Source of the DNA: Candidatus Ancaeobacter aquaticus
GTDB taxonomy: Bacteria > Auribacterota > Ancaeobacteria > Ancaeobacterales > Ancaeobacteraceae
Direction of reading: 5' to 3'
Length of the DNA stretch: 64,000 bases
Assembly: GCA_030765405.1 (NCBI GenBank)
Contig: JAVCCP010000040.1
Coordinates: 1 to 64,000, forward strand
The number at the start of each line of letters is the position of its first letter. Position 1 is the first letter of the stretch. A program made the position numbers and the translations under genes. Shown here in pieces: positions 23,668-31,932 of this stretch. Below the pieces are notes generated by a model, which saw nothing but the letters and a program-made list of their open reading frames with translations, ran no database searches and had not been told where the DNA came from.

Positions 23668-26600
23668 ATGCCCAGAAGAAGTGATATTCACAAAGTATTG
23701 ATCATTGGATCAGGACCAATCGTCATTGGTCAGGCATGCGAGTTCGATTATTCGGGCACACAGGCATGTAAGGCATTAAAAAAAGAAGGGTACGAAATAG
23801 TACTCGTTAATTCAAATCCTGCAACAATCATGACCGATCCCGGAATGGCTGATAAGACTTATATTGAGCCTTTAAACGTTAAAAGTTTAGAGAAGATTAT
23901 AGAAATAGAAAAACCTGATGCGTTATTGCCTAATCTTGGCGGGCAAACAGGATTAAATCTTTCATCAGACCTCAGTAAAGCGGGAATCCTTAAAAAACAT
24001 GGAATAAAAATTATTGGTGTTCAGGCAGATGCCATTGAGCGTGGTGAAGACCGGCTCGCGTTTAAAGAGACAATGAATAAACTCGGTATACCTCTTCCCG
24101 CATCAGAAGTATGTCTTACCGTTGAAGAATGTGAAAAAGTTGCTGAGAAATTAAACTATCCGGTTGTGGTACGACCAGCATTTACTATGGGTGGTACCGG
24201 TGGTGGCCTTGTGTATAATGTTGAAGAATTACGCACAGTCGCAGCGCGCGGTTTAGCAGTAAGTCTTATCCATCAGGTACTGATTGAAGAATCTGTGCTT
24301 GGATGGGAAGAACTTGAGCTTGAAGTTGTTCGTGATGAGAAGAATCAGAAAATTACCGTTTGTTTTATTGAGAATATCGATGCGATGGGCGTTCATACCG
24401 GCGACAGTTTCTGTTGCGCCCCCATGTTAACCGTGCCGGAAGAATTGCAGAAGAAAATGCAGGATTATTCATATAAGATCGTAGAGGCGATCGGAGTTGT
24501 TGGCGGTACAAACGTTCAGTTTGCGCACAACAAACAGGATGATCGCTTAGTGGTTATCGAGATAAATCCGCGCACATCGCGTTCATCTGCACTGGCGTCG
24601 AAGGCAACAGGATTTCCTATTGCATTGGTTTCAACCAAGCTTGCTGCGGGTTTCACTATGGACGAGATACCGTATTGGAAAGAAGGGACACTCGAAAAAT
24701 ATGTTCCAAGCGGCGACTATGTTGTAATAAAGTTCGCACGATGGGCATTTGAGAAGTTCCCGCAAGCGAAAGATATCCTCGGGACACAGATGAAAGCCGT
24801 CGGCGAAGTAATGAGTATCGGCAAAACGTTTAAAGAAGCGTTTTTAAAAGCGATACGATCCTTGGAAATCGGTCAGTTCGGTCTTGGTTATGCGAAAAAC
24901 TTTAATGAATTGTCTCTTGACCGTATCAAGCAGTTAATAAGTTATCCTTCAAGCCAACGCATTTTTCTTGTGTATGAAGCGCTCAGAAAAGGTATGACTG
25001 TAGATGAGCTTTACAGTATCACCTATATCGGTACATGGTTCTTAAATGAAATGAAAGAGCTTGTAGAGTACGAAGAGGAGATTCTTTCCACTTCATTTGA
25101 CCAGGTACCCGATGATAAATTCCTTAAAGCGAAAGAATGGGGTTTTTCAGACAAGTATTTGGCAAAGATATTTAAGGTAGAAGAAAAAGCAGTGAGGCAA
25201 AGACGGGTGGCTCTCGGTAAGATAGCTCGTTACGAACCGGTACCGGTAAGTGGTGTCGAAAACGCGTACTATTATTATTCAACCTATACACCGGGAGAAG
25301 ATCTTGTTCCGGTAACAAAGAACAAAAAGATAATGATACTTGGCGGAGGCCCGAACAGAATAGGGCAGGGCATTGAGTTTGATTATACCTGTGTCCACGC
25401 GGCATTTGCTTTGCGTGATGAAGGGTATGAGTCAATCATGATCAACTGTAATCCTGAAACAGTATCAACTGACTATGACACGTCAAACAAACTGTATTTT
25501 GAACCGCTTACGGTTGAGGATGTGCTAACGATATATGAAAAGGAAAAACCTGAAGGTGTTATTGTTCAGTTTGGCGGACAGACACCGCTTACAATAGCAC
25601 AGGAATTAAAAGATAATGGTGTAAACGTGTTTGGTACAACACCGGAAAGCATTAATTTTGCGGAAGATCGTGAACGATTCAGAGAGAAGATGATCGAGCT
25701 TGGCGTTCTCCAGCCGGAGTCAGGTATAGCACGGTCACTCGATGAAGCGTTAGTCATATCTCGAAAGATCGGATATCCATTAATGGTTCGGCCGTCATTT
25801 GTGCTCGGCGGACGCGGTATGGAAATCATCTATGATGAAGAGAGACTCCGCAAATACGCACTTGAGGCAATAAATGTTAGTCCGGAATATCCAATGCTTA
25901 TTGACCGATTTCTTGAAAAAGCGATGGAGGTAGAGGTTGACGCGTTATGTGACGGTAAAGAGACATTTGTTGCTGCTGTGATGGAACACATTGAGCATGC
26001 GGGTGTACACTCAGGTGATTCGGCATGTGTCATCCCGTCGCGAAACATTAAAGCAGAGCATTTGAAGATCATTGAGGATAATACCGCACAGATTGCAGAG
26101 GCGCTGAATGTAGTTGGTCTCATCAATATCCAGTATGCGATTTCCGATGATAAAGTATATATTCTTGAAGCAAATCCGCGTGCATCGCGTACAGTACCGT
26201 TAGTATCAAAGGTACGTGGAGTGCCGCTTGCGCGTGTCGCGACACAGCTCGTAATGGGTAAGAAAATAAAAGATTTCCCCGAGCTCAAACAGAGTAAGAT
26301 GCAGTTTATCGGTGTGAAAGAAGCAGTGTTTCCGTTCAATATGTTCCCTGAAGTAGATCCTTTATTAGGCCCTGAAATGAGAGCAACGGGTGAAGTGATG
26401 GGAATGAGTGATAGTTTCGGTCTTGCGTTTTATAAGGCTCAGGAAGCGACGGGTGCGATTCTTCCGGTAAAAGGCACTGTGCTTTTAACTGTTTCAGACA
26501 GTGAAAAAGACACCTTAGAGCCAATAGCAGCTGAGCTGGTAAAATGTGGGTTTAATATTCTTGCAACTGAAAATACCTGTAAGTATCTTAAAGAAAAAGG

Positions 26601-26886
26601 TATTGAAGCTAAAGAGATCAAGAAACTGCATGAAGGAAGACCAAATATTGCAGATGCTATTACCAACGAAGAAATACAGCTTATCATCAATACGCCTGCC
26701 GGTAAAAGCAGCCAGTATGATGATAGCTATATCCGTATGATGGCAGTGCAGCGTAAAATACCGTATGTAACATCAATGGCAGCTGCACAAGCAACGGTAG
26801 AAGGTATTAAAGAAGAGTTAAAAGGTGAGATTGCACCAAAAGCTCTGCAAGACTATAAGCAGAAACTTGTCGCAGAAACAGTATAA
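23668..26886 (+). CDS. carB: Carbamoyl-phosphate synthase large subunit
   Basis: 1072 residues, the normal full length. Two homologous ATP-grasp halves: the first (~1-400) with KVLIIGSGPIVIGQACEFDYSG and VVRPAFTMGGTGGG; the second (~555-935) with KIMILGGGPNRIGQGIEFDYTCVHAA and MVRPSFVLGGRGME. The oligomerisation region lies between, and the C-terminal MGS-like allosteric domain (~940-1072) starts near LLTVSDSEKD. Makes carbamoyl phosphate for pyrimidines and arginine using ammonia from the small subunit CarA, which is not in the window. Cytosolic. Monocistronic here, ending in a large hairpin. Confidence 0.97.
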   Translation: MPRRSDIHKVLIIGSGPIVIGQACEFDYSGTQACKALKKEGYEIVLVNSNPATIMTDPGMADKTYIEPLNVKSLEKIIEIEKPDALLPNLGGQTGLNLSSDLSKAGILKKHGIKIIGVQADAIERGEDRLAFKETMNKLGIPLPASEVCLTVEECEKVAEKLNYPVVVRPAFTMGGTGGGLVYNVEELRTVAARGLAVSLIHQVLIEESVLGWEELELEVVRDEKNQKITVCFIENIDAMGVHTGDSFCCAPMLTVPEELQKKMQDYSYKIVEAIGVVGGTNVQFAHNKQDDRLVVIEINPRTSRSSALASKATGFPIALVSTKLAAGFTMDEIPYWKEGTLEKYVPSGDYVVIKFARWAFEKFPQAKDILGTQMKAVGEVMSIGKTFKEAFLKAIRSLEIGQFGLGYAKNFNELSLDRIKQLISYPSSQRIFLVYEALRKGMTVDELYSITYIGTWFLNEMKELVEYEEEILSTSFDQVPDDKFLKAKEWGFSDKYLAKIFKVEEKAVRQRRVALGKIARYEPVPVSGVENAYYYYSTYTPGEDLVPVTKNKKIMILGGGPNRIGQGIEFDYTCVHAAFALRDEGYESIMINCNPETVSTDYDTSNKLYFEPLTVEDVLTIYEKEKPEGVIVQFGGQTPLTIAQELKDNGVNVFGTTPESINFAEDRERFREKMIELGVLQPESGIARSLDEALVISRKIGYPLMVRPSFVLGGRGMEIIYDEERLRKYALEAINVSPEYPMLIDRFLEKAMEVEVDALCDGKETFVAAVMEHIEHAGVHSGDSACVIPSRNIKAEHLKIIEDNTAQIAEALNVVGLINIQYAISDDKVYILEANPRASRTVPLVSKVRGVPLARVATQLVMGKKIKDFPELKQSKMQFIGVKEAVFPFNMFPEVDPLLGPEMRATGEVMGMSDSFGLAFYKAQEATGAILPVKGTVLLTVSDSEKDTLEPIAAELVKCGFNILATENTCKYLKEKGIEAKEIKKLHEGRPNIADAITNEEIQLIINTPAGKSSQYDDSYIRMMAVQRKIPYVTSMAAAQATVEGIKEELKGEIAPKALQDYKQKLVAETV

Positions 26887-26897
26887 TTAGGTATCCT

Positions 26898-26934
26898 CAC
26901 CGCGTAGGTGGCACGCAGTGACTCCTACGCGGTG
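26898..26934. terminator. Perfect 11-bp hairpin between convergent carB and glutamate symporter genes
   Basis: CACCGCGTAGG (26898-26908), 15-nt loop, CCTACGCGGTG (26924-26934). No T-tract. Placed between converging stop codons, so probably a two-way transcript end. Confidence 0.65.
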
Positions 26935-26946
26935 GGTAGGGTATGA

Positions 26947-28323
26947 TTAAATATTCTGTCCCCTTAATTGTTTCCGAAAAAGCACACTCCACAAAACAAA
27001 CCAAACGATAAGTGCGACAATGCTTATTGCTAATACAAGATACGAGCCATGAATGATCGCAAGCGGTATAGCGATAGATGTCCACAAGCCGCCACCCATA
27101 AACGGTTCGTGCAGAAGTTGTTTGCACCCAAATGCAGTATACGCCGGTGTTTTGTGTTCGGGATCAACAATGCGCAGTAGAAGTAATCCTGTTGCGGTAA
27201 CACCCATAGATTGTCCCATTTCGACTATGCCTCTTTCAAACCATGCGTCAGGAAGCATTCTTTTTGCGAGAACGAGTATGCAAAAAAGGTTCCAGCCGAT
27301 ACCCGCAACAACAACAAGTATAAGAGGTATCAACCCTTTCATTATAAGTGGGAGAGAAATAATCGATATTGCGGCAACAACAAGAAAATCGAGTGCAGTC
27401 GATGATATGCGTTCCATCAGCCCGTGATCGATAATATCGATCTTGATAATCTTTGAAATAAATATCTGAACAATGATTCCCCCCATCATACAGAGCGGGA
27501 ACAGAGGAAACGCCTTAAAAAATTCGTTCTGTATAGGTGTAAGGAACAGAGAACCGATAAGAACGAGACCTACCTTAAGGACAAAACCAACAAAAATAGC
27601 GATACCGACAATAGCGATATGGAGTGCTAAGCTATCCATCGAGCTCGGTGTTGTTGTTTGTCGACCGGCGATAGGACGTTCATCAATATTATAGATCCCT
27701 TTTTTCTCACTTTCATTAAGCTCTTTTGTGCCGCATACATATTTTTTTCTTACTGCCCAGTTAATGAGAATGATACCGATTATGATAGCGGTTGTAATAC
27801 CAAATGTCGCCGCCGCGAGGCAATAATCATCTCCAACAGTCCATTTCAGGAGATCAAACGTTGGTTTTAAACCTGCTGCGGTACCATGTCCGCCTTCAAA
27901 TCCTACGGGGACAATGACGCCGAAATATTTTGGGACTAGAAAAAGTGGTGCGAGGACAGCTATAGAGATAAAAAGTGCAACGGCATACTGTCCCCACGCA
28001 ACGATTTGTCCATACACAAGCTGTGGTCCGGCTTCTTTCCATATATAGCGAACCGAGGGGAGTGTCACACCTAAAAACAGTGTCGCAAAAACGATATTGA
28101 TAAGAAATCCTGGTAAAAAACTCCATCCGGCGGTACAGGAAGCAGGGATATAGTTTTTAACAGTGTGTAGCAGTATAAGTCCTAGAATACCGCCTATGAC
28201 AGAAGCGGGAAGAAACAAACGTTGAAATAATCCAACTTTTACCCGAAGAAATTTTCCGAGTGCTAACAATAAACAGAGACACGCAAATGATATAACAATA
28301 GTCATGAATGTATAATAACACAT
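26947..28323 (-). CDS. Sodium/glutamate symporter (GltS family)
   Basis: 458 residues if read from the ATG at 28323; the second ATG at 28305 (MTIVISFACLCLLLALG) is equally plausible and no clear ribosome site separates them. Ten to twelve hydrophobic helices with the family signature VPVGFEGGHGTAAGL in the first half and the related GQSMGVTATGLLLLRIVDP in the second. This inverted-repeat pattern is typical of GltS transporters, which import glutamate with sodium. A cytoplasmic loop of charged residues (~210-235) separates the halves. The promoter side lies against a GGGGACTGTCCCC palindrome. It could feed the glutamate decarboxylase encoded at 5717. Confidence 0.88.
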   Translation of the reverse strand: MCYYTFMTIVISFACLCLLLALGKFLRVKVGLFQRLFLPASVIGGILGLILLHTVKNYIPASCTAGWSFLPGFLINIVFATLFLGVTLPSVRYIWKEAGPQLVYGQIVAWGQYAVALFISIAVLAPLFLVPKYFGVIVPVGFEGGHGTAAGLKPTFDLLKWTVGDDYCLAAATFGITTAIIIGIILINWAVRKKYVCGTKELNESEKKGIYNIDERPIAGRQTTTPSSMDSLALHIAIVGIAIFVGFVLKVGLVLIGSLFLTPIQNEFFKAFPLFPLCMMGGIIVQIFISKIIKIDIIDHGLMERISSTALDFLVVAAISIISLPLIMKGLIPLILVVVAGIGWNLFCILVLAKRMLPDAWFERGIVEMGQSMGVTATGLLLLRIVDPEHKTPAYTAFGCKQLLHEPFMGGGLWTSIAIPLAIIHGSYLVLAISIVALIVWFVLWSVLFRKQLRGQNI

Positions 28324-28324
28324 G

Positions 28325-28349
28325 AAAAAGGGGACTGTCCCCTTTTTTT
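28325..28349. repeat. GGGGACTGTCCCC palindrome
   Basis: AAAAA-GGGGACTGTCCCC-TTTTTTT, complete symmetric form, directly next to the start of the symporter gene, so it would lie in the promoter or leader region of that gene. Confidence 0.85.
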
Positions 28350-28390
28350 CTAATCAATATGCGGAATTGCTCATATCTGCATAAAAAAAA

Positions 28391-28407
28391 GGGGGACGGC
28401 CCCTATT
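28391..28407. repeat. Degenerate member of the GGGGAC palindrome family
   Basis: An A-rich run followed by GGGGGACGGCCCC and TATTTATT; keeps the outline of the family but is altered in the centre. Confidence 0.5.
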
Positions 28408-28443
28408 TATTGTGGTATCATATGTACAGAAAGTGTGAAAGAT

Positions 28444-28656
28444 ATGATAAAAAATAAGGCATTGTTGGCACAATTTGAAAAAGAGTTTATGAAGAAGCAA
28501 AAGCTCAGTATAACCGATAATTTTAGAATGGTAGATGCTTTGTATGATGAAGCACTAGCATTGGGTGCTTTTGGTAGGAAAAGTAATTTTCTTCAAGATA
28601 TTGATATACCTATAAAAATTGCACGGGTGGTAAATAATGTTTCAGAAGCTCATTGA
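28444..28656 (+). CDS. Small helical protein, probably partner of a lost nucleotidyltransferase
   Basis: 70 residues from the ATG at 28444 (a GTG three codons earlier is in frame). Helical, charged: LLAQFEKEFMKKQKLSITDNFRMVDALYDEALALGAFG, ending IDIPIKIARVVNNV. From memory, proteins of this style occur in anaerobes just upstream of AbiEii/MNT-like nucleotidyltransferase genes; I cannot verify this here. The downstream frame overlaps the end of this ORF by 20 bp and is broken off, so the pair is incomplete. Confidence 0.5.
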   Translation: MIKNKALLAQFEKEFMKKQKLSITDNFRMVDALYDEALALGAFGRKSNFLQDIDIPIKIARVVNNVSEAH

Positions 28657-28711
28657 GAAAGTAGTAAACGAATTAGATAAGGGGACTGTCGCCTTATCTA
28701 GCTACAGGTGA
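28637..28711 (+). pseudogene. Truncated start of a second gene, cut by a palindromic repeat
   Basis: The ATG at 28637 reads MFQKLIEKVVNELDKG and then runs into the GGGGACTGTC element, ending after 24 codons at 28709-28711. The overlap with the upstream ORF (start before its stop) is the arrangement of a two-gene unit. The opening residues would suit a small nucleotidyltransferase; that is a weak inference. Confidence 0.4.
28675..28699. repeat. GGGGACTGTC palindrome with extended arms
   Basis: AGATAAGG (28675-28682) and CCTTATCT (28692-28699) enclose GGACTGTCG. Lies at the break point of the truncated gene above. Confidence 0.7.
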
Positions 28712-28714
28712 TAT

Positions 28715-30631
28715 ATGAGAGTGATAAAACATATTATATGTGCTGTTATTTTAGTATACATTTTTTGTGTAACGACATCTTGCGTGAGCAATCCCGCTCA
28801 GAGCGATTCAGAATACACATCTGTCCCTAATCATACCGCTACTGATACTGATTCTTTGCTCGATACGATCCAGCACCGCGCGTTTGATTTCTTCTGGAAT
28901 GAAGCTAATACATCTAACGGGCTTGTAAAGGATCGTGCGAACAATTTTAAGCGTGATGATTATCAGATTTCCAGTATTGCTTCTGTAGGTTTTGGTCTTG
29001 CAGCACTTCCCGTTGCGGTTGAACGCGGGTGGGTAAGTAGGGATAAGGCACTTAAACGTGCCACTAACACCCTGCGTTTTTTTGCTCGTGAAGCCGAGCA
29101 TAAAAAAGGTTTTTTCTATCATTTTCTTGGTATGACCTCTGGAAAACGTGTCTCAGATACCGAAATATCATCTATTGATACAGCGATCTTACTAGCAGGT
29201 GCCGTTACTGCTCGTGAATACTTCAAAGATCCAAAAATAACTGAGTATGTAAAAGAGATTTATGACCGTATAGATTTTCAGTGGATGATGAATAAGGGTA
29301 AAACGTTTAGTATGGGATGGAAACCGGCGTCTGGTTTTATAAAAGAGCGCTGGTCCGATTATAATGAAGGGATACTTTTAGTTCTTCTTGCGATAGGTGC
29401 CGATGGAAATGCGATATCAAGTCAGTCATGGAACGATATTTTTAGAAAAAAAGGTGTTTATAAAGGTATAACGATTATACAGTCACCGCCGCTTTTCACG
29501 CATCAGTATCCGCAGTTGTTTTTTGATCTGCGTGACAAACATGATGAGTATGCCGACTATTTTAAGAATTCGGTTAATGTAACAAAGTGTAATTATTTTT
29601 TCTGCATGAATCATGCCCAGCAATATAAAACGTTTGAAAAAGGTTACTGGGGGTTAACTGCCTGTGATGGACCTCTCGGATATAAAGCCTATGGCGCAAA
29701 ACCCGGAGCGGCGGTATACGACGGAACAGTAGCGCCAACGGCAGCTCTTACTTCGATTATGTTTACGCCTGAGCTTTCAATTAAGTTTATGAAGAAACTG
29801 TATGTACATGAAAAAGGATGGTTGTGGGGAAGGTACGGATTTGTAGACGCGTTTAATCTTGATTCGCATTGGAAAAGTCCTGATGTTATCGGGATCGATC
29901 AGGGAGCGATCCTGCTCGGAATCGAAAATTACCGTACGGGTCTTATCTGGAAACTATTTTCTCAGTCACCGGAATCGATACGTGCTCTTGAAAAGATCGG
30001 GTTTAAGCCGGGAACCAAAGAAATTACTTTACCTGTACCTCCTGAATATACGGCAGTTGAGAAAAACGAAGTTTTTTCATGGGATGGTGTTCAACAGATC
30101 GATTTGAGCAGTAGGCGTTTACGTGAGGTGGGTGAGATTGATAAGGAGGGTGATCTGTACGCTTCGATACAGTTTGCATGGGACAGTACGTATCTTTACT
30201 TTAAAATTATGGTTAGGGATGATTCTCTCGTCACCAAAAATGACGGAGACAAAATTTATAATGATGATTGCTTAGAATTGTTTGTTAACCCTGAAGGTGG
30301 CTCCCTGGAATGGGGTAATGTGAAGGATTTTCAAATAGGGTTCAGTCCGGATGGTATGTTAGAAAAAGTAAAGGTGTGGTCGTGGTTTCAAAATCAGGAT
30401 CCAACGGAAAACGATAATATCGTAACAGATATCATCCAGTCAGATGATGGATATAGCATTGATGGAAAAGTTACCTGGAAATATCTGGGCATTATCCCTA
30501 AAAAAGGCAAGACTATACGTCTTTCACCCGCGTTTCATGACAGTGACAATGATAACACTCAAAGTAAGTATAACTGGTATTTCTTTCCTGTAGGGGAAGG
30601 GTACGAACTGGGCCGTATTACACTCGAATAA
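28715..30631 (+). CDS. Glycoamylase-family (GH144-like) lipoprotein with C-terminal CBM9-like domain
   Basis: 638 residues. Signal peptide with lipobox (VTTSC, Cys at ~23). Residues ~48-430 follow the glycoamylase-like family: FDFFWNEANTSNGLVKDRA, SIASVGFGLAALPVAVERGW, FYHFLGMTSGKRVSDTEISSIDTAILLAG, PPLFTHQYPQLFFDLRDKHD, WGLTACDGPLGYKAYG, WLWGRYGFVDAFNL, GIDQGAILLGIENYRTG. Known members of this group cut beta-1,2-glucans (GH144). Residues ~450-638 form a beta-sandwich like CBM9 (LYASIQFAWDSTYLYFKIMVRDDS, DDCLELFVNPEG). Probably an outer-membrane or periplasmic glycan hydrolase. Confidence 0.82.
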   Translation: MRVIKHIICAVILVYIFCVTTSCVSNPAQSDSEYTSVPNHTATDTDSLLDTIQHRAFDFFWNEANTSNGLVKDRANNFKRDDYQISSIASVGFGLAALPVAVERGWVSRDKALKRATNTLRFFAREAEHKKGFFYHFLGMTSGKRVSDTEISSIDTAILLAGAVTAREYFKDPKITEYVKEIYDRIDFQWMMNKGKTFSMGWKPASGFIKERWSDYNEGILLVLLAIGADGNAISSQSWNDIFRKKGVYKGITIIQSPPLFTHQYPQLFFDLRDKHDEYADYFKNSVNVTKCNYFFCMNHAQQYKTFEKGYWGLTACDGPLGYKAYGAKPGAAVYDGTVAPTAALTSIMFTPELSIKFMKKLYVHEKGWLWGRYGFVDAFNLDSHWKSPDVIGIDQGAILLGIENYRTGLIWKLFSQSPESIRALEKIGFKPGTKEITLPVPPEYTAVEKNEVFSWDGVQQIDLSSRRLREVGEIDKEGDLYASIQFAWDSTYLYFKIMVRDDSLVTKNDGDKIYNDDCLELFVNPEGGSLEWGNVKDFQIGFSPDGMLEKVKVWSWFQNQDPTENDNIVTDIIQSDDGYSIDGKVTWKYLGIIPKKGKTIRLSPAFHDSDNDNTQSKYNWYFFPVGEGYELGRITLE

Positions 30632-30659
30632 TATTTTCTATAAAAAGCATATTTTTTTA

Positions 30660-30688
30660 TTGACAAATGATACAAAAATAGTATCATT
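30660..30688 (+). promoter_or_regulatory. Promoter and operator of the Rrf2-hcp operon
   Basis: TTGACA at 30660-30665 and TATCAT at 30682-30687 (16-bp spacer). Between and across them lies a perfect dyad, AATGATAC (30666-30673), 7 bp, GTATCATT (30681-30688). An Rrf2 dimer bound there would block RNA polymerase. The start codon at 30694 falls about where transcription should begin. Confidence 0.8.
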
Positions 30689-30693
30689 AAGCC

Positions 30694-31098
30694 ATGAAAC
30701 TAATAAATCGTGATACAGATTATGCAATACGCGCTTTGCTTTACATGGCACAGAAACCCGAGAGACTTGTCTCAGTTCAGGAGCTTGTTGATGAGGCTGG
30801 TGTTCCTAAAGCATTTTTAAGGAGAATCCTTCAGCAGTTAGGTAAAGCAGGTATTTTAAAATCCATAAAGGGCAAAGGCGGCGGTTTTACTTTGGCTGTA
30901 TCTGCGAGGCGGATACGTCTTTCAAAAGTGATCGAAATATTACAGGGGAAAGTTTCTTTTAATAAATGTGTTTTAAAGAAAAAAATCTGTCCTAATAAAA
31001 AGACATGTCCATTACGTAAAAAGATACTCAAAATTGAAAAGAATGTTGTCGAAGAATTACAGGCTGTAACGATAGCATCACTAATTGAAGGGGATTAA
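30694..31098 (+). CDS. Rrf2-family iron-sulfur transcriptional regulator
   Basis: 134 residues. Winged helix: DTDYAIRALLYMAQKPERLVSVQELVDEAGVPKAFLRRILQQLGKAGILKSIKGKGGGFTLA. The Cys set (FNKCVLKKKICPNKKTCPLRKK, three Cys at ~97-112) is the [Fe-S] ligand group of NsrR/IscR-type sensors. With hcp downstream, sensing nitric oxide as NsrR does is the best guess. No ribosome site precedes the ATG and the promoter places the transcript start at or very near it, so the mRNA may be leaderless. Two bp before the ferredoxin gene. Confidence 0.88.
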   Translation: MKLINRDTDYAIRALLYMAQKPERLVSVQELVDEAGVPKAFLRRILQQLGKAGILKSIKGKGGGFTLAVSARRIRLSKVIEILQGKVSFNKCVLKKKICPNKKTCPLRKKILKIEKNVVEELQAVTIASLIEGD

Positions 31099-31100
31099 AT

Positions 31101-31919
31101 ATGAAAAGAAAAATTATTCGGATCGATGAAGAAAAATGTAACGGATGCGCCCAATGTGCTAAGGGCTGTCCTGAAGGTGCTATTCAGATGATTAATGGCA
31201 AAGCAAAGCTTGTCAGTGAAATATATTGTGACGGATTAGGTGCCTGTATAGGTGATTGTCCGGTAGATGCTATTACTATAGAGGAGCGTGAAGCCGACCA
31301 GTATAGTGAACGTAAAACAATGGAAAATATTGCGGCTCAAGGAAATGATGTCATAAAAGCCCACCTAAAACATCTTAAAGATCATGGTGAGACGGTCTAT
31401 TTCAACGAAGCTGTTACCTATTTAGAAGAGAAAGGAATAGATGTGCCTGAATATGAAAACAAAAATTCCGGTCATAGCGCATGTCCTGGGATTAAGACCA
31501 TGGAATTTGATCCTCAAGCTCGGTCAAAGTCTGATGCGCCTGTCTCTACTCATTCTGAATTGACCCAGTGGCCAATACAGTTGCATTTGATTAATTCTAA
31601 CGCGCCATATTTTCAGAATGCAGAGCTATTAGTTGCAGCTGACTGTGTAGCTTTTTCATATGGTAATTTCCATCAGAAATTTTTGAAGGGCAAAAAGCTT
31701 ATAATGTTTTGCCCAAAACTTGATAGTGGTATTGATAGCTATATAGAGAAACTCACTGAGATCTTTAAAAACAATGAGATTAAATCTATAACGATTGCAC
31801 ATATGGAAGTGCCGTGTTGTTCCGGGACAATCAAGGTTGTTGAAGAAGCGCTAAAACGATCCGGTAAAAATGTTATTATAAAGGAATATAATGTATCATT
31901 AAAAGGTGAAATAATCTAA
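31101..31919 (+). CDS. 4Fe-4S ferredoxin-domain protein of the hcp operon
   Basis: 272 residues. N-terminal ferredoxin: CNGCAQCAKGCPEGAIQ and CDGLGACIGDCPVDAITIEE (residues ~12-65). A linker with CPG follows (~120), then a C-terminal domain (~145-272) with CVAFSYGNFHQKFLKGKKLIMFCPKLD and PCCSGT, the pattern of ferredoxins paired with Hcp in anaerobes. Likely supplies electrons to the hybrid cluster protein. The ATG follows the Rrf2 stop by 2 bp and the next gene starts 13 bp later, so one operon. Confidence 0.85.
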   Translation: MKRKIIRIDEEKCNGCAQCAKGCPEGAIQMINGKAKLVSEIYCDGLGACIGDCPVDAITIEEREADQYSERKTMENIAAQGNDVIKAHLKHLKDHGETVYFNEAVTYLEEKGIDVPEYENKNSGHSACPGIKTMEFDPQARSKSDAPVSTHSELTQWPIQLHLINSNAPYFQNAELLVAADCVAFSYGNFHQKFLKGKKLIMFCPKLDSGIDSYIEKLTEIFKNNEIKSITIAHMEVPCCSGTIKVVEEALKRSGKNVIIKEYNVSLKGEII

Positions 31920-31932
31920 AGGAGGATTTTTT

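Noticed and set aside
25830-26339. 169-codon minus-strand ORF inside carB
   Set aside because: Antisense shadow of the conserved ATP-grasp half; no recognisable motif.
5717-28323. A glutamate-dependent acid-resistance system formed by gadB and the GltS gene
   Set aside because: The genes are 20 kb apart on opposite strands and GltS is a sodium symporter, not the GadC antiporter; only a metabolic link can be suggested.
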